Of a stretch of 64,000 bases of DNA, positions 1-9,386 are shown piece by piece. The translations under genes and the position numbers were made by a program. This DNA comes from Streptomyces nodosus (GTDB lineage Bacteria; Actinomycetota; Actinomycetes; Streptomycetales; Streptomycetaceae): NCBI RefSeq assembly GCF_008704995.1, contig NZ_CP023747.1:7536001-7600000 (forward strand). The letters run 5' to 3'. Below the pieces are notes generated by a model. It did no database searches. It worked only from the letters and a program-made list of their open reading frames with translations, and was not told the origin of the DNA. The number at the start of each line of letters is the position of its first letter. The first letter of the stretch is position 1.

Positions 1-407
1 GAGAGCAGGCTCAGCACACGCTCGACGAGGTTCAGATAGTTCTCGCCGCTCGGGCGTGCCACAAGAGCCGAGCGGGCCAGCTGCGGGTGTTGGTACAGGA
101 CGTGGGTGTATGAGGTGAGCACCGCGACCAGCTGATCGCGCCAGCCGGTTCCGGCGTCGCTGACGGCCAGGTCGACCTCGCCCAGCAGCGCGTCCAGGAC
201 GGCCGCGTGCAGCTCGGCGGTATGGGACACATAGACGTACAGCGAGGACGGGCCGGTGTCCAGCTCCTGCGCCAGGCGGCGCATGGTCACCTTTTCCAGT
301 CCCTCGGAGCGCATGATCCGCACGGCGGTGTCGATGATCCCCCGTCGGGTCAGGGCGGGCTTGGCGGGACGTTCACGGCGGCTGATCGGTTCTCGCTGGG
401 GAGTCAT
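1..407 (-). CDS. TetR-family transcriptional regulator, C-terminus cut by window edge
   Basis: The visible 135 residues hold a TetR N-terminal helix-turn-helix (ALTRRGIIDTAVRIMRSEG, then MRRLAQELDTGPSSLYVYV, roughly residues 17-60) followed by the start of a helical ligand domain (YTHVLYQHPQLARSAL). ATG at 407 was chosen; an in-frame ATG at 440 would add 11 residues but would place the palindrome at 420-433 inside the gene. No clear Shine-Dalgarno precedes either start, so translation may be leaderless. It is on the same strand as, and downstream of, the FUSC membrane protein gene (105 bp gap), a plausible but unproven target. The stop codon lies outside the window. Confidence 0.85.
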   Translation of the reverse strand, partial: MTPQREPISRRERPAKPALTRRGIIDTAVRIMRSEGLEKVTMRRLAQELDTGPSSLYVYVSHTAELHAAVLDALLGEVDLAVSDAGTGWRDQLVAVLTSYTHVLYQHPQLARSALVARPSGENYLNLVERVLSLL

Positions 408-419
408 GCCCCGATCGTA

Positions 420-433
420 ACGAACGCGTTCGT
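420..433. promoter_or_regulatory. Perfect 14-bp palindrome, likely TetR operator
   Basis: ACGAACGCGTTCGT equals its own reverse complement and lies 13 bp upstream of the TetR start at 407, where an autoregulatory operator is expected. Confidence 0.6.
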
Positions 434-512
434 CGGACATGGTTGCTCCGCCTTTCACCCGCGCACCCACGCCAGTGCCGCATCGGGCAACGTGTGCCCC
501 GTCGCGCCCGGT

Positions 513-1961
513 TCACCGCAGGGCGGGAAGTCCTTCGGCCAGGCGTTCCAAGGCTGTGTCGAGAGCTGCGAGCGGCGGCTCGGGGGAGGGTGGCCGCAGG
601 CCGGGCGACGGAACCTCGGGCGCGGCGAGGCTGCGCCGTATGACAGCGACATTGGCTGCCGTCGCCGCCGCGCCGGGAAGGTTCCCCGGCGCGGCGGTCA
701 GGGCGCGCAGGGGTTCGAGACAGTTCACCAGGGCCTCCACCGGTGCCGTGCGGTGCGGCGTCGTCCGCCGACGGCCCATCAGGTGCAGCATCCTCCTGTG
801 CAGCCACAACGACCGGGCACTGCTGTGCACTTCACGGACGGTGGCCTCGAACCTCCTGAGCGGGGCCACCGTGTCGGAGCCTTTGCGGTGTGCCTCGAGA
901 ACGGCGGCGAGCCCTGCCAGTGCGGCGGCGATCCGGCCCCGCACCACGTCACCAGCCCGTACGGGCAGCAGCAGCCAGCCGACAGCGACCGCAAGGACCG
1001 CCCCCACCATCAGGGCCTGCAACCGGATGAGCAGCAACTGCTCCGCGGACTCGCCGTAGTAGCGGTACAACAGCGACATCGTGGTGGTCATACAGGCCGC
1101 GTAGCCGGCGTAACTGTGCTGCCGCACCAGCGTCGCGGCGGCCGGCACGACGCAGATCAACACGACGGAGGCCGAGCCGTGCGGATGCAGCAGGACGGTG
1201 AGGCCGGTGGCGAACAGGGTTCCCAGGACTGCCCCGGCACCCCGCTCCACTCCCTTCAGAGCCAGATCCCCACGTCCGATCGTCCCCAGGTTGACGACCA
1301 GGGCACTCAGGACCGCCCACTGCCAGTGCTCCCCGAACAGCAAGTGTCCGGCCGTGAAGGCGACGGCGAGTGAGAGGCCCGTCTGCGCGGCCATGCGGGT
1401 GCTGACGGAAGGTCCCCTGCGTGCTCGTTGCCGGTGCGAGGCCGCCGCGCGCGGTTCCGGCCGGGGGAGGCGGAGCAGGCGCTGGCCGGCCCGTCGCAGG
1501 ACATGGACCCAGCAGAAGGCCAGCAGACCGACCAGCGCCGCCCAACCGGACCGAGGCCACCAGGGCACCTGTTCCACGCCGCCGGTGGTGAACAGAGAAG
1601 CGAGCAGAGCCAGCGGCACCATCGCCCCCAGTCGGGTCGCCATCGGTCCGAAGCGCCGCGTCCAGACGGAGGCGGTCATCAAGGCGACGAACACCACCGC
1701 GCCGATCACCGGGTGGGGCGACATCTGCGATCCCAGCCACACACTCGTCCCGGCCGTCACCGAGAACAGGACAGCGCTCCCGATCTGCTCCCGCACCGGT
1801 TCTCCGCCGGGCCGCCGAAGGAGCGTGAAGGCGAAGATCACACCCGGAACGACCAGCGCAGCCGGGGGCACATCCGCCAGGCGGGCCAGCGCTGCGGCAG
1901 AGGTGGAGGAGAGCAGGATCGAGAACATCAACAGCAATAGCTCGTACGTCTTGCGTAGCAT
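513..1961 (-). CDS. FUSC-family integral membrane protein (putative aromatic/small-molecule exporter)
   Basis: A 482-residue polytopic membrane protein with two blocks of hydrophobic helices separated by an Arg-rich cytoplasmic stretch (near residues 175-205), then a soluble helical C-terminus. This is the duplicated layout of the fusaric-acid-resistance (FUSC/YccS) family. The second block holds the typical segment ...WQWAVLSALVVNLG... and the helix pair near ...LIRLQALMVGAVLAVAVGWLLLPV. I prefer ATG 1961 because AGGA lies just upstream and because the longer in-frame start (2027) falls inside the inverted repeat at 2012-2039. It is divergent from a MarR regulator, a common arrangement for exporters of aromatic compounds. 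The substrate cannot be read from sequence. Confidence 0.8.
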   Translation of the reverse strand: MLRKTYELLLLMFSILLSSTSAAALARLADVPPAALVVPGVIFAFTLLRRPGGEPVREQIGSAVLFSVTAGTSVWLGSQMSPHPVIGAVVFVALMTASVWTRRFGPMATRLGAMVPLALLASLFTTGGVEQVPWWPRSGWAALVGLLAFCWVHVLRRAGQRLLRLPRPEPRAAASHRQRARRGPSVSTRMAAQTGLSLAVAFTAGHLLFGEHWQWAVLSALVVNLGTIGRGDLALKGVERGAGAVLGTLFATGLTVLLHPHGSASVVLICVVPAAATLVRQHSYAGYAACMTTTMSLLYRYYGESAEQLLLIRLQALMVGAVLAVAVGWLLLPVRAGDVVRGRIAAALAGLAAVLEAHRKGSDTVAPLRRFEATVREVHSSARSLWLHRRMLHLMGRRRTTPHRTAPVEALVNCLEPLRALTAAPGNLPGAAATAANVAVIRRSLAAPEVPSPGLRPPSPEPPLAALDTALERLAEGLPALR

Positions 1962-2011
1962 TTTCCTGCCTGTCGGGTGAGGATGGGCCACTGCATGCGA
2001 CTCGATGTCGC

Positions 2012-2039
2012 CAATGTAGTACGTCATCGCTTACTATTG
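2012..2039. promoter_or_regulatory. Inverted repeat between FUSC and MarR genes, likely MarR operator
   Basis: CAATGTAGTA at 2012-2021 faces TACTATTG at 2032-2039 with a 10-bp spacer, an imperfect dyad six bp upstream of the MarR start and within the divergent promoter region. Confidence 0.5.
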
Positions 2040-2044
2040 CAGGC

Positions 2045-2506
2045 ATGGATGACACCACTCCCACCCACGCGCTGCTTCAAGGGGTCCTGCGGCTCGGTTC
2101 GCGGCTGCGCCATGAGAGGCCGGCTGGAGCCCTCAGCTCGAACAAGATCAGCGTCCTGGGACACCTGAGGCGCCGAGGGCCGAGCACTCCCGGCGCCATC
2201 GCGCTGGTGGAGTGTCAGCATCCGCAGTCCCTGACCAGGACCTTCGCCGAGTTGCAAGCGGAGGGTTTGATCACCCGAGCGCCTTCGGAGCAGGACCGTC
2301 GTGCTTCGGTGCTGGCCATCACGGATGCCGGACGGAGCGCGCTGGCACAGGACCTGGCGCAGCGCGAGGCATGGCTGACAGGGGCCATGGAGGCACTGAC
2401 CGAGACCGAACAGCAGGTCCTCGTTCTGGCCGGTCGCTTGATGAACCAACTCGCCGACAGGCCCGCGGTGACTGCTCGCCCGGAAAGGCCCAGCTCAGAG
2501 GCGTGA
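2045..2506 (+). CDS. MarR-family winged-helix regulator
   Basis: A 153-residue protein with the MarR winged helix: LSSNKISVLGHLRRRGPSTP leads into a recognition helix (LTRTFAELQAEGLI) and a wing with the diagnostic DRRASVLAITDAGR (about residues 85-98), then dimerisation helices. It is divergently transcribed from the FUSC exporter with a dyad in the shared promoter, so it probably represses itself and the exporter until an aromatic ligand binds. An alternative is control of the desaturase gene 100 bp downstream. Family assignment is firm; ligand unknown. Confidence 0.88.
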   Translation: MDDTTPTHALLQGVLRLGSRLRHERPAGALSSNKISVLGHLRRRGPSTPGAIALVECQHPQSLTRTFAELQAEGLITRAPSEQDRRASVLAITDAGRSALAQDLAQREAWLTGAMEALTETEQQVLVLAGRLMNQLADRPAVTARPERPSSEA

Positions 2507-2605
2507 GGGTGGTGAAAACCCCCTGGGGTGGCGGGGGGTCTGCCCCCGAGGAGACCTGCAGTTGACAGGCTGTCCCGGCGGGACGGCCGTTGCCAGACTC
2601 GCTGC

Positions 2606-3682
2606 ATGACGACTTCCCCCGACACCTCGGTCGAGACCGCACCGCCCGCCCTGCATCCCCGTAGATCCGCCCCCGACGCCGGCAGCGACTTCGCCCGGTT
2701 GTCCCGGCGTATCACCGAGGCGGGACTGCTGGGGCGGTGCCCCGGCTACTACACGGTGCGGCTCGGTCTGGTGATCGGGCTGCTGGCGGCGGGTTGGGCC
2801 GCCTTCGTCGCGCTGGGCGACTCCTGGTGGCAGTTGACGGTTGCCGTCTTCATGGCATTGATCTTCGGTCAGATCGCGCTGGTGGCCCACGATCTGGCAC
2901 ACCGGCAGGTGTTCCGGCGGCGCCGCACCAGCGCGATCTGGGGCCAACTCTTCGGCAACCTGGGCATCGGCATGAGCTACGGCTGGTGGATGAACAAGCA
3001 CACCCGCCACCATGCCAACCCCAACCATGAGGAACTCGACCCCGACGTCGCCCCGGACATCCTGGTGTGGTCCACCGAGCAGGCCCGCAACAGCAGCGGT
3101 GTGGCCCGCTTCATCGGCGGACACCAGGCGTTCTTGTTCTTTCCGTTGCTGACACTGGAGGGCTTCAACCTGCGCGTGGGGAGCGTGCGGGCGTTGCGCT
3201 CGCCGTTCATGAAGAGCCGCCTGCTGGAGGGAAGCCTGCTCTTCCTGCATATGACGGCCTACCTGTCCGCGTTGTTCCTGGTGCTCTCCCCGGGCAAGGC
3301 GGTGGCGTTCCTCGCCGTGCACCAGTGCCTTTTCGGTGTGTATCTCGGCAGCACCTTCGCCCCGAACCACAAGGGCATGCCCACCTTCACCGGGGACGAC
3401 CGACCCGACTTCCTGCGTCGCCAGGTGCTCACTTCCCGCAATGTGCGTGGCGGTCGGCTCACCGACCTGATGCTGGGTGGGCTCAACTACCAGATCGAGC
3501 ACCATCTGTTCCCGAGCATGCCCACTCCTCAACTGCGGCGGGCCCGAGTCGTCGTGCGCGCATACTGCGCGGAGATCGGCGTGCCGTACCACGAGACCGG
3601 GCTCATCCAGTCCTACCGCGAGGCTCTTGTCCACCTGCACCGGACGGGGGAGCCCATCAGACGGCAGCGCAAGGCGTCCTGA
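2606..3682 (+). CDS. Membrane fatty-acid desaturase (acyl-lipid type)
   Basis: A 358-residue integral membrane di-iron desaturase. All three histidine boxes are present: HDLAHRQ, HTRHH and the distal QIEHHLF, separated by hydrophobic segments, as in the DesA/linoleoyl-CoA desaturase superfamily. It would introduce a double bond into membrane acyl chains, using external reducing equivalents. ATG 2606 is chosen over an in-frame start at 2528 because the family begins near here and the extra 26 residues have no family character. Upstream, GTCCCG-G-CGGGAC (2572-2584) is a perfect small dyad and could be an operator. The 3-prime end is followed by a 550-bp non-coding region. Confidence 0.9.
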   Translation: MTTSPDTSVETAPPALHPRRSAPDAGSDFARLSRRITEAGLLGRCPGYYTVRLGLVIGLLAAGWAAFVALGDSWWQLTVAVFMALIFGQIALVAHDLAHRQVFRRRRTSAIWGQLFGNLGIGMSYGWWMNKHTRHHANPNHEELDPDVAPDILVWSTEQARNSSGVARFIGGHQAFLFFPLLTLEGFNLRVGSVRALRSPFMKSRLLEGSLLFLHMTAYLSALFLVLSPGKAVAFLAVHQCLFGVYLGSTFAPNHKGMPTFTGDDRPDFLRRQVLTSRNVRGGRLTDLMLGGLNYQIEHHLFPSMPTPQLRRARVVVRAYCAEIGVPYHETGLIQSYREALVHLHRTGEPIRRQRKAS

Positions 3683-4105
3683 CCCGGCTGTGCGGGACTC
3701 CGCCTGACGCCGAATCCGCCCGGCACTCGCAGCATTGCGCAAGAACTTGCGTTATTTGCGTGCGCTTGCGCTGTAGGGGGCAAGGTCTCGCTCCGCCCGC
3801 TCCCGAAGTCGCCGCATCAGACGACAGCAGTCTGTTCCGGGCCTCCTCGGGGGAGTGCCGGGTAAGGGAGTGAAGCATCAGATCCGAGTGCCGGGCGGGG
3901 CGTTGAGGCTCAGGAGGCGTATGTCGACGGCCCTGCCCGCTGCCGGCTCACCGCCCTGCCGACCGGCTCGGGATCCGAGCCGGAGCCCCATTCCTGGTCG
4001 AGGTCCAAGGTGCGCCTGGTGAAAAATGTGTCGCCGCGACCGTAGACGCACTCACAGTCGTCTGCAATATTTCGATGGAACGCTGCAAGAAGTCGCGCAT
4101 GGGAA
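3683..4105. promoter_or_regulatory. Long intergenic region with clustered TTGCG repeats
   Basis: No convincing gene lies between the desaturase and the glucanase. At 3738-3751 there is a perfect dyad CGCAAG-AA-CTTGCG, and the pentamer TTGCG recurs four times between 3736 and 3770, an operator-like cluster. It sits about 480 bp upstream of the secreted glucanase gene. The rest of the stretch shows no further pattern to me. LacI- or ROK-type control of a carbohydrase would fit but is inference. Confidence 0.4.
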
Positions 4106-4134
4106 TCCGTATGGGTTCGTTCCCTCCATACGGA
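4106..4134 (+). promoter_or_regulatory. 5-prime leader hairpin of the glucanase gene
   Basis: TCCGTATGG (4106-4114) pairs perfectly with CCATACGGA (4126-4134) across an 11-nt loop, 100 bp upstream of the start codon. It may be an operator or an mRNA leader structure. Confidence 0.45.
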
Positions 4135-4236
4135 GAGCTCCCGCCGCCTTGTCGTACCGCGCCACCGCTCCAACCAGGAAAGAGCCGCCTCGCCGCCCCT
4201 CCGGCGCGCGCGAACCTCCGCAGGGAGTGACCCCGC

Positions 4237-7200
4237 ATGACTCGACACAAGCCGAGATCCTGGGGACGGCGCGCAGCAACTGCTGCGCTCGCCTCCACCG
4301 TCATGGTGCTAGGCCTGCCCGTCGTCGGCGCGCAGGCGGCCGGCGGCCCCAACGCCGCCTCGGACGCCCCGGCCACGTCCGGCAGTGCCCTCGGCACCCA
4401 CTCGGCCGCCAATGTCGCCGACGGCGACGCCGACACCTACTGGCAGGCCGGAAAGAAGTCCGCCCAGTGGGTGCAGACCGACCTCGGCCGGACCGAGCGC
4501 GTCCGCCAGGTCGTGCTGCGCCTGCCCGCCGACTGGCAGACCCGCAAGCAGACACTGGCCCTCCAGGGCAGCGCCGACGGCAAGAGCTTCGCCACGCTCA
4601 AGTCGTCGGCGCCGTACGTCTTCAGCCCCGGCAACGGCAACACGGTCAAGATCTCCTTCCCGGCGACCCTCGCCCGGTACGTGCGCGCCGACTTCAGCAA
4701 GAACTCGGCCGCCTCCACCGCTCAACTCGGCGAGATGCAGGTCTTCACGGCCGCCGCCTCGACTTCCAACCTCGCCCAGGGCAAGACCTTCACCGAGAGC
4801 GGGCACGCCGACGTCTACGGGGCGGCCAACGCAGGCGACGGCAACCGGGCCACCTACTGGGAGAGCACGAACAACGCCTTCCCCCAGTGGCTCCAGGTCG
4901 ACCTCGGGTCGTCGGTCAAGGTGAACCAGGTGATCCTGCGGCTGCCCGGCGGATGGCCGAGCCGCAGTCAGACGCTCAAGATCCAGGGCTCGACGGACAA
5001 CCAGAACTTCACCGATCTGACGGCCTCGCGGGCGTACACCTTCGACAGCGGCAACGACCAGTCGGCGACCATCAGCCTCGACACCGTCACGACACGCTAC
5101 GTACGCGTGCTGATCACCGCCAACACCGGCTGGCCCGCAGGCCAGGTGTCCGAGCTCGAGGTCTACGGACCGACCACCGGTGACACCCAGGCCCCCACCG
5201 CGCCGACGAACCTGAACTACACCGAGCCGGCCGGCGGCCAGATCAGGCTGACCTGGAACGCGGCCACCGACGACACCGGCGTGACCGGCTACGACATCTA
5301 CGCCAACGGCCAGCTGCGGGCGAGTGTCGCCGGGAACGTCCTGACGTACACGGACACCCAGCCGGCCGGCAGCGACATCACGTACTACGTCCGGGCCAGG
5401 GACGCCGCGGGCAATGTCTCCGCCAACAGCAACAGCGTCACCCGCAAGGGAACGAGCGGCGACACCCAGGCCCCCACGGCGCCCGGCAACCTCGCCTACA
5501 CGCAGTCCGGCAGCGATGTGAAGCTCACCTGGCAGGCGTCGACCGACAACGTCAAGGTCACCGGCTACGACATCTACGCCAACGGCCAGCTCCTCAAGTC
5601 CGTGGCGGGTGACGTCACGACGTACACGGACACCCCGTCGGCCGCGGCGACGGTCACCTACTACGTGCAGGCGAGGGACGCCGCCGGGAACGTGTCGGCG
5701 GCGAGCAACAGCGTCACCCGGCCCGGTTCCGGTGCCGGCTCCGACCTCGCTCAGGGCAAGCCCATCGAGGCCTCCTCCTACACCTTCACCTATGCCGCCG
5801 CCAACGCCAACGACGGCCAGATCAGCACCTATTGGGAGAGCGCGGGCGGCGCATACCCGGCCACCCTCACCACCAGGCTGGGCGCCAACGCCGACCTCAG
5901 CCAGGTCGTCGTCAAGCTCAACCCGGACCCCGCCTGGTCCACGCGCACCCAGAACATCCAGGTGCTGGGCCGTGACCAGGACGCGACGGCCTTCACGAGC
6001 CTCGTGGCGGCGAAGGACTACACCTTCAACCCGTCCAGTGGCAACACCGTGACGATCCCGGTCTCCGGCGCGGCCGCTGACATCCAGCTGAAGTTCACCT
6101 CCAACACCGGCGCTCCGGGCGCGCAGGTCGCTGAGTTCCAGGTGATCGGCACCCCGGCCGCCAACCCGGACCTCAGGGTCACCGGCATCACCAACACGCC
6201 CGCGGCCCCGCTGGAGACGGACGCCGTCAGCCTCTCGGCGACCGTCACCAACAGCGGCACCAAGGCGTCGAAGGCCACCGACCTGAACTTCACGCTCGGC
6301 GGCACAAAGGTGGCCACGGCGGACGTCCCGGCCCTCACGGCCGGCCAGTCGGCGACGGTCACCGCGAACATCGGCACCCGGGACGCGGGCAGTTACACGG
6401 TCGGCGCCGAGGTGGACCCGTCGAACAAGGTCATCGAGCAGAACGAGGCCAACAACGTCTTCACCCGCTCCGACCCCCTCGTCGTCAAGCCGGTCTCCAG
6501 CTCCGATCTGGTCGCCGCGCCCGTCTCATGGACCCCGTCCAGCGCGTCGAACGGTGACGACGTCAAGTTCACCGTCGCTATCAAGAACCAGGGCACGACG
6601 GACTCGGCCTCGGGTGCCCACGGTGTGACGCTGACGATCCAGGATTCCAAGGGCGCCACCGTCAAGACCCTGACCGGCTCCTACAACGGCGTGATCGCGG
6701 CCGGTCAGACGACCGCACCCGTCAGCCTCGGTTCGTGGACGGCCGTCAACGGCAAGTACACCGTCAAGACCGTCATCGCCGACGACGCCAACGAACTGCC
6801 GGTCAAACGGGCCAACAACACCACCACACAGCCCCTGTTCGTCGGCCGCGGCGCGGACATGCCGTACGACATGTACGAGGCCGAGGACGGCACGGTCGGC
6901 GGTGGAGCCAAGGTCGTCGGACCGAACCGGACCATCGGCGACATCGCCGGCGAGGCCAGCGGCCGCAAGGCGGTCACCCTCAGTGCGACCGGCCAGTACG
7001 TCGAGTGGACCACCCGCGCGGACACCAACACCCTGGTGACCCGCTTCTCCATCCCCGACGGCACCAACACCACACTGAACGTCTATGTGGACGGCCAGTT
7101 CCTCAAGACGGTCGATCTGACCTCGAAGTACGCCTGGCTGTACGGCGACGAGACCGCGCCCGGCAACTCGCCCGGCTCCGGTGCGCCCCGCCACATCTAC

Positions 7201-8508
7201 GACGAGGCGAACCTGCTGCTCGGCAAGACCGTTCCGGCCGGTTCCAAGATCCGGCTCCAGAAGGACGCGGCCAACACCTCCACCTACGCCATCGACTTCA
7301 TCAACACCGAGCAGGCGACCGCGGCCTCGAACCCGGACCCGGCCGCCTATGCGGTCCCGGCCGGCTTCTCGCACCAGGACGTGCAGAACGCGCTCGACAA
7401 GGTCCGCATGGACACCACGGGCAAGCTGGTCGGTGTCTATCTGCCCGCCGGAGACTACGAGACCTCCAGCAAGTTCCAGGTCTACGGCAAGGCGATCAAG
7501 ATCGTCGGAGCGGGACCGTGGTTCACCCGCTTCCACGCGCCCTCCTCGCAGGAGAACACCGACGTCGGCTTCCGGGCCGACGCCACCGCCAAGGGCTCGA
7601 CGTTCGCCGGATTCGCCTACTTCGGCAACTACACGTCCCGCATCGACGGCCCGGGCAAGGTCTTCGACTTCTCCAATGTCTCCGACATCACCATCGACAA
7701 CATCTGGGTCGAGCACATGGTGTGCCTCTACTGGGGCGCCAACACCGACAACATGACCATCAAGAACTCCCGCATCCGGGACATGTTCGCCGACGGCATC
7801 AACATGACGAACGGCTCCACGGACAACCATGTCGTCAACAACGACGCCCGGGCCACCGGCGACGACAGCTTCGCCCTCTTCTCGGCGATCGACGCGGGCG
7901 GAGCCGACGAGAAGAACAACCTCTACGAGAACCTGACGTCCGCTCTCACCTGGCGGGCCGCCGGAATCGCCGTCTACGGCGGCTACAACAACACCTTCCG
8001 CAACATCCGAGTCGCCGACACCCTGGTCTACTCCGGCATCACGATCTCCTCGCTGGACTTCGGCTACGCGATGAACGGCTTCGGGACCGAGCCCACGACG
8101 ATCGAGAACGTCTCCCTGGAACGGACGGGCGGCCACTTCTGGGGCTCGCAGGTCTTCCCGGCCATCTGGGCGTTCTCCGCCTCCAAGGTCTTCCAGGGCA
8201 TCCGTGTCAACGACGTCGACATCGACGACTCCACCTATGGAGGCGTGATGTTCCAGACCAACTACGTCGGCGGTCAGCCGCAGTTCCCGGTGAAGGACAC
8301 GATCTTCACCGACATCTCCATCACCAACTCCAAGAAGAGCGGGGACGCGTTCGACGCCAAGTCCGGGTTCGGCATCTGGGCCAACGAACTCCCGGAACCC
8401 GGTCAGGGCCCCGCCGTCGGTGAAGTCACCTTCCGCAACCTGCGGATGAGCGGCAACGCCCAGGACATCCGCAACACGACCAGCACATTCAAGATCAACG
8501 TCCAGTAG
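4237..8508 (+). CDS. Secreted multimodular GH87-type alpha-1,3-glucanase/mycodextranase-like protein
   Basis: A 1423-residue exported protein. Residues 1-35 are a signal peptide with twin Arg (GRRAATAAL) and AQA cleavage region. Then, approximately: discoidin (F5/8 type C) domains at 38-170 and 178-310, FnIII modules at 318-400 and 409-493, a third discoidin domain at 500-640, two CARDB-like beta-sandwich domains at 645-750 and 755-868, a CBM6/35-like domain from MYEAEDGTVGG at about 876, and a right-handed beta-helix to the C-terminus. In the helix, Asp1186 (FADGIN) and Asp1209-Asp1210 (GDDS) have the D...23...DD spacing of the three catalytic acids described for GH87 alpha-1,3-glucanases. 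Likely substrate is alpha-1,3-glucan (fungal wall or dental-type mutan). GGGAGTGACCCCGC provides a weak Shine-Dalgarno. It is monocistronic with a strong terminator. Confidence 0.85.
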   Translation: MTRHKPRSWGRRAATAALASTVMVLGLPVVGAQAAGGPNAASDAPATSGSALGTHSAANVADGDADTYWQAGKKSAQWVQTDLGRTERVRQVVLRLPADWQTRKQTLALQGSADGKSFATLKSSAPYVFSPGNGNTVKISFPATLARYVRADFSKNSAASTAQLGEMQVFTAAASTSNLAQGKTFTESGHADVYGAANAGDGNRATYWESTNNAFPQWLQVDLGSSVKVNQVILRLPGGWPSRSQTLKIQGSTDNQNFTDLTASRAYTFDSGNDQSATISLDTVTTRYVRVLITANTGWPAGQVSELEVYGPTTGDTQAPTAPTNLNYTEPAGGQIRLTWNAATDDTGVTGYDIYANGQLRASVAGNVLTYTDTQPAGSDITYYVRARDAAGNVSANSNSVTRKGTSGDTQAPTAPGNLAYTQSGSDVKLTWQASTDNVKVTGYDIYANGQLLKSVAGDVTTYTDTPSAAATVTYYVQARDAAGNVSAASNSVTRPGSGAGSDLAQGKPIEASSYTFTYAAANANDGQISTYWESAGGAYPATLTTRLGANADLSQVVVKLNPDPAWSTRTQNIQVLGRDQDATAFTSLVAAKDYTFNPSSGNTVTIPVSGAAADIQLKFTSNTGAPGAQVAEFQVIGTPAANPDLRVTGITNTPAAPLETDAVSLSATVTNSGTKASKATDLNFTLGGTKVATADVPALTAGQSATVTANIGTRDAGSYTVGAEVDPSNKVIEQNEANNVFTRSDPLVVKPVSSSDLVAAPVSWTPSSASNGDDVKFTVAIKNQGTTDSASGAHGVTLTIQDSKGATVKTLTGSYNGVIAAGQTTAPVSLGSWTAVNGKYTVKTVIADDANELPVKRANNTTTQPLFVGRGADMPYDMYEAEDGTVGGGAKVVGPNRTIGDIAGEASGRKAVTLSATGQYVEWTTRADTNTLVTRFSIPDGTNTTLNVYVDGQFLKTVDLTSKYAWLYGDETAPGNSPGSGAPRHIYDEANLLLGKTVPAGSKIRLQKDAANTSTYAIDFINTEQATAASNPDPAAYAVPAGFSHQDVQNALDKVRMDTTGKLVGVYLPAGDYETSSKFQVYGKAIKIVGAGPWFTRFHAPSSQENTDVGFRADATAKGSTFAGFAYFGNYTSRIDGPGKVFDFSNVSDITIDNIWVEHMVCLYWGANTDNMTIKNSRIRDMFADGINMTNGSTDNHVVNNDARATGDDSFALFSAIDAGGADEKNNLYENLTSALTWRAAGIAVYGGYNNTFRNIRVADTLVYSGITISSLDFGYAMNGFGTEPTTIENVSLERTGGHFWGSQVFPAIWAFSASKVFQGIRVNDVDIDDSTYGGVMFQTNYVGGQPQFPVKDTIFTDISITNSKKSGDAFDAKSGFGIWANELPEPGQGPAVGEVTFRNLRMSGNAQDIRNTTSTFKINVQ

Positions 8509-8530
8509 ACCGCGAACAGCACCGAAGGGC

Positions 8531-8562
8531 GCGGGGCCTCTCTCCAAGGAGAGAGGCCCCGC
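8531..8562 (+). terminator. Rho-independent-type hairpin after the glucanase
   Basis: A perfect 14-bp stem (GCGGGGCCTCTCTC pairing with GAGAGAGGCCCCGC) closes on a 4-nt loop, 22 bp past the stop codon; no U-tract, as usual in Streptomyces. Confidence 0.85.
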
Positions 8563-8670
8563 GTCGTCGCGCACTGGAGGAGCCGGCGCGGCACAGCGAA
8601 GGCCGAACGCTGTTCTGCGGCCCGGCCTGCCGTCAGTCAGGGTCAGCCACAGTCCTGGGCCGGGCCGCTG

Positions 8671-9321
8671 TCATGCGGCGAAGCGTTCGGCGAGGCTCTT
8701 CGCCCTGGTGGCCGCGTCCTGCAGCGCGCGCTCGCGGGAGGACTCGAACAGCGGGACCAGTTCGGCCATGGCCGGGTTGTGCGGGGCCATCGTGAGCTCC
8801 GGCACGATGAAATCGAGGTCCAGCCTCAGCATGTCGGCGAGCACGGCCGTCAGATAGTTCTGCACATACTCGTACGACTCCTTCGGCGTGCCCGGAGCGT
8901 AGGAACCGCCACGGCTGGCCACCACGGTGACCGGCGTGCCCTGGGCGGAAGGGCTCTCGCCTGCGGTGCGGCCGAAGAGGATGACGTTGTCCAGCCAGGC
9001 CTTGAGGGTCGAGGGGATCGAGAGGTTGTACATCGGGGCGCCGATCAGTACCGCGTCGGCGCGCTCCAGCTCCTCGATCAGCTGCAGGCGCTCGGCGAAG
9101 GCGGCGGCCTGCTCGGGGGTGTGGGCAGCGGGGTCGATGAACCCGGCGCCATGGGCGTCGGCCGTGATGTGCGGCACGGAGCCGGCGGAGAGGTCGCGGT
9201 AGATCACCGTGCCCTCCGGGTGCTGCTCCTGCCAGGCCTCGCGGAAGGCGCTCGTCACCGCACGGGAGGCGGAGGCGGAGGCGGGGAACACGGACGAATC
9301 GATGTGCAGAAGCGTGGCCAC
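8671..9321 (-). CDS. azoR: FMN-dependent NADH-azoreductase family flavoprotein
   Basis: A 216-residue flavodoxin-like quinone/azo reductase. Diagnostic segments are the N-terminal HIDSSVFP (phosphate-binding loop region), GAPMYNLSIPSTLKAWLDNV (about residues 93-112) and SRGGSY (about 140). It should reduce quinones and azo dyes with NADH via bound FMN. It is divergent from the HxlR regulator across a promoter region with a clear dyad, the standard azoR/HxlR quinone-stress pairing. Length and ends match the family. Confidence 0.9.
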   Translation of the reverse strand: MATLLHIDSSVFPASASASRAVTSAFREAWQEQHPEGTVIYRDLSAGSVPHITADAHGAGFIDPAAHTPEQAAAFAERLQLIEELERADAVLIGAPMYNLSIPSTLKAWLDNVILFGRTAGESPSAQGTPVTVVASRGGSYAPGTPKESYEYVQNYLTAVLADMLRLDLDFIVPELTMAPHNPAMAELVPLFESSRERALQDAATRAKSLAERFAA

Positions 9322-9386
9322 GAAGATCTCCCATCAGCGGCAGTGGCGGACAGCCGGGGCGACCGCCGCTCACGTGCCAATTTTTC

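Noticed and set aside
2514..2555. G/C-run hairpin after the MarR gene
   Set aside because: Complementary runs of G and C can pair in several registers; no unique stable stem could be defined.
6526..8574. 682-codon open frame on the minus strand opposite the glucanase gene
   Set aside because: Composition is low-complexity Gly/Val/Asp typical of antisense of GC-rich genes; the plus-strand protein has clear domains.
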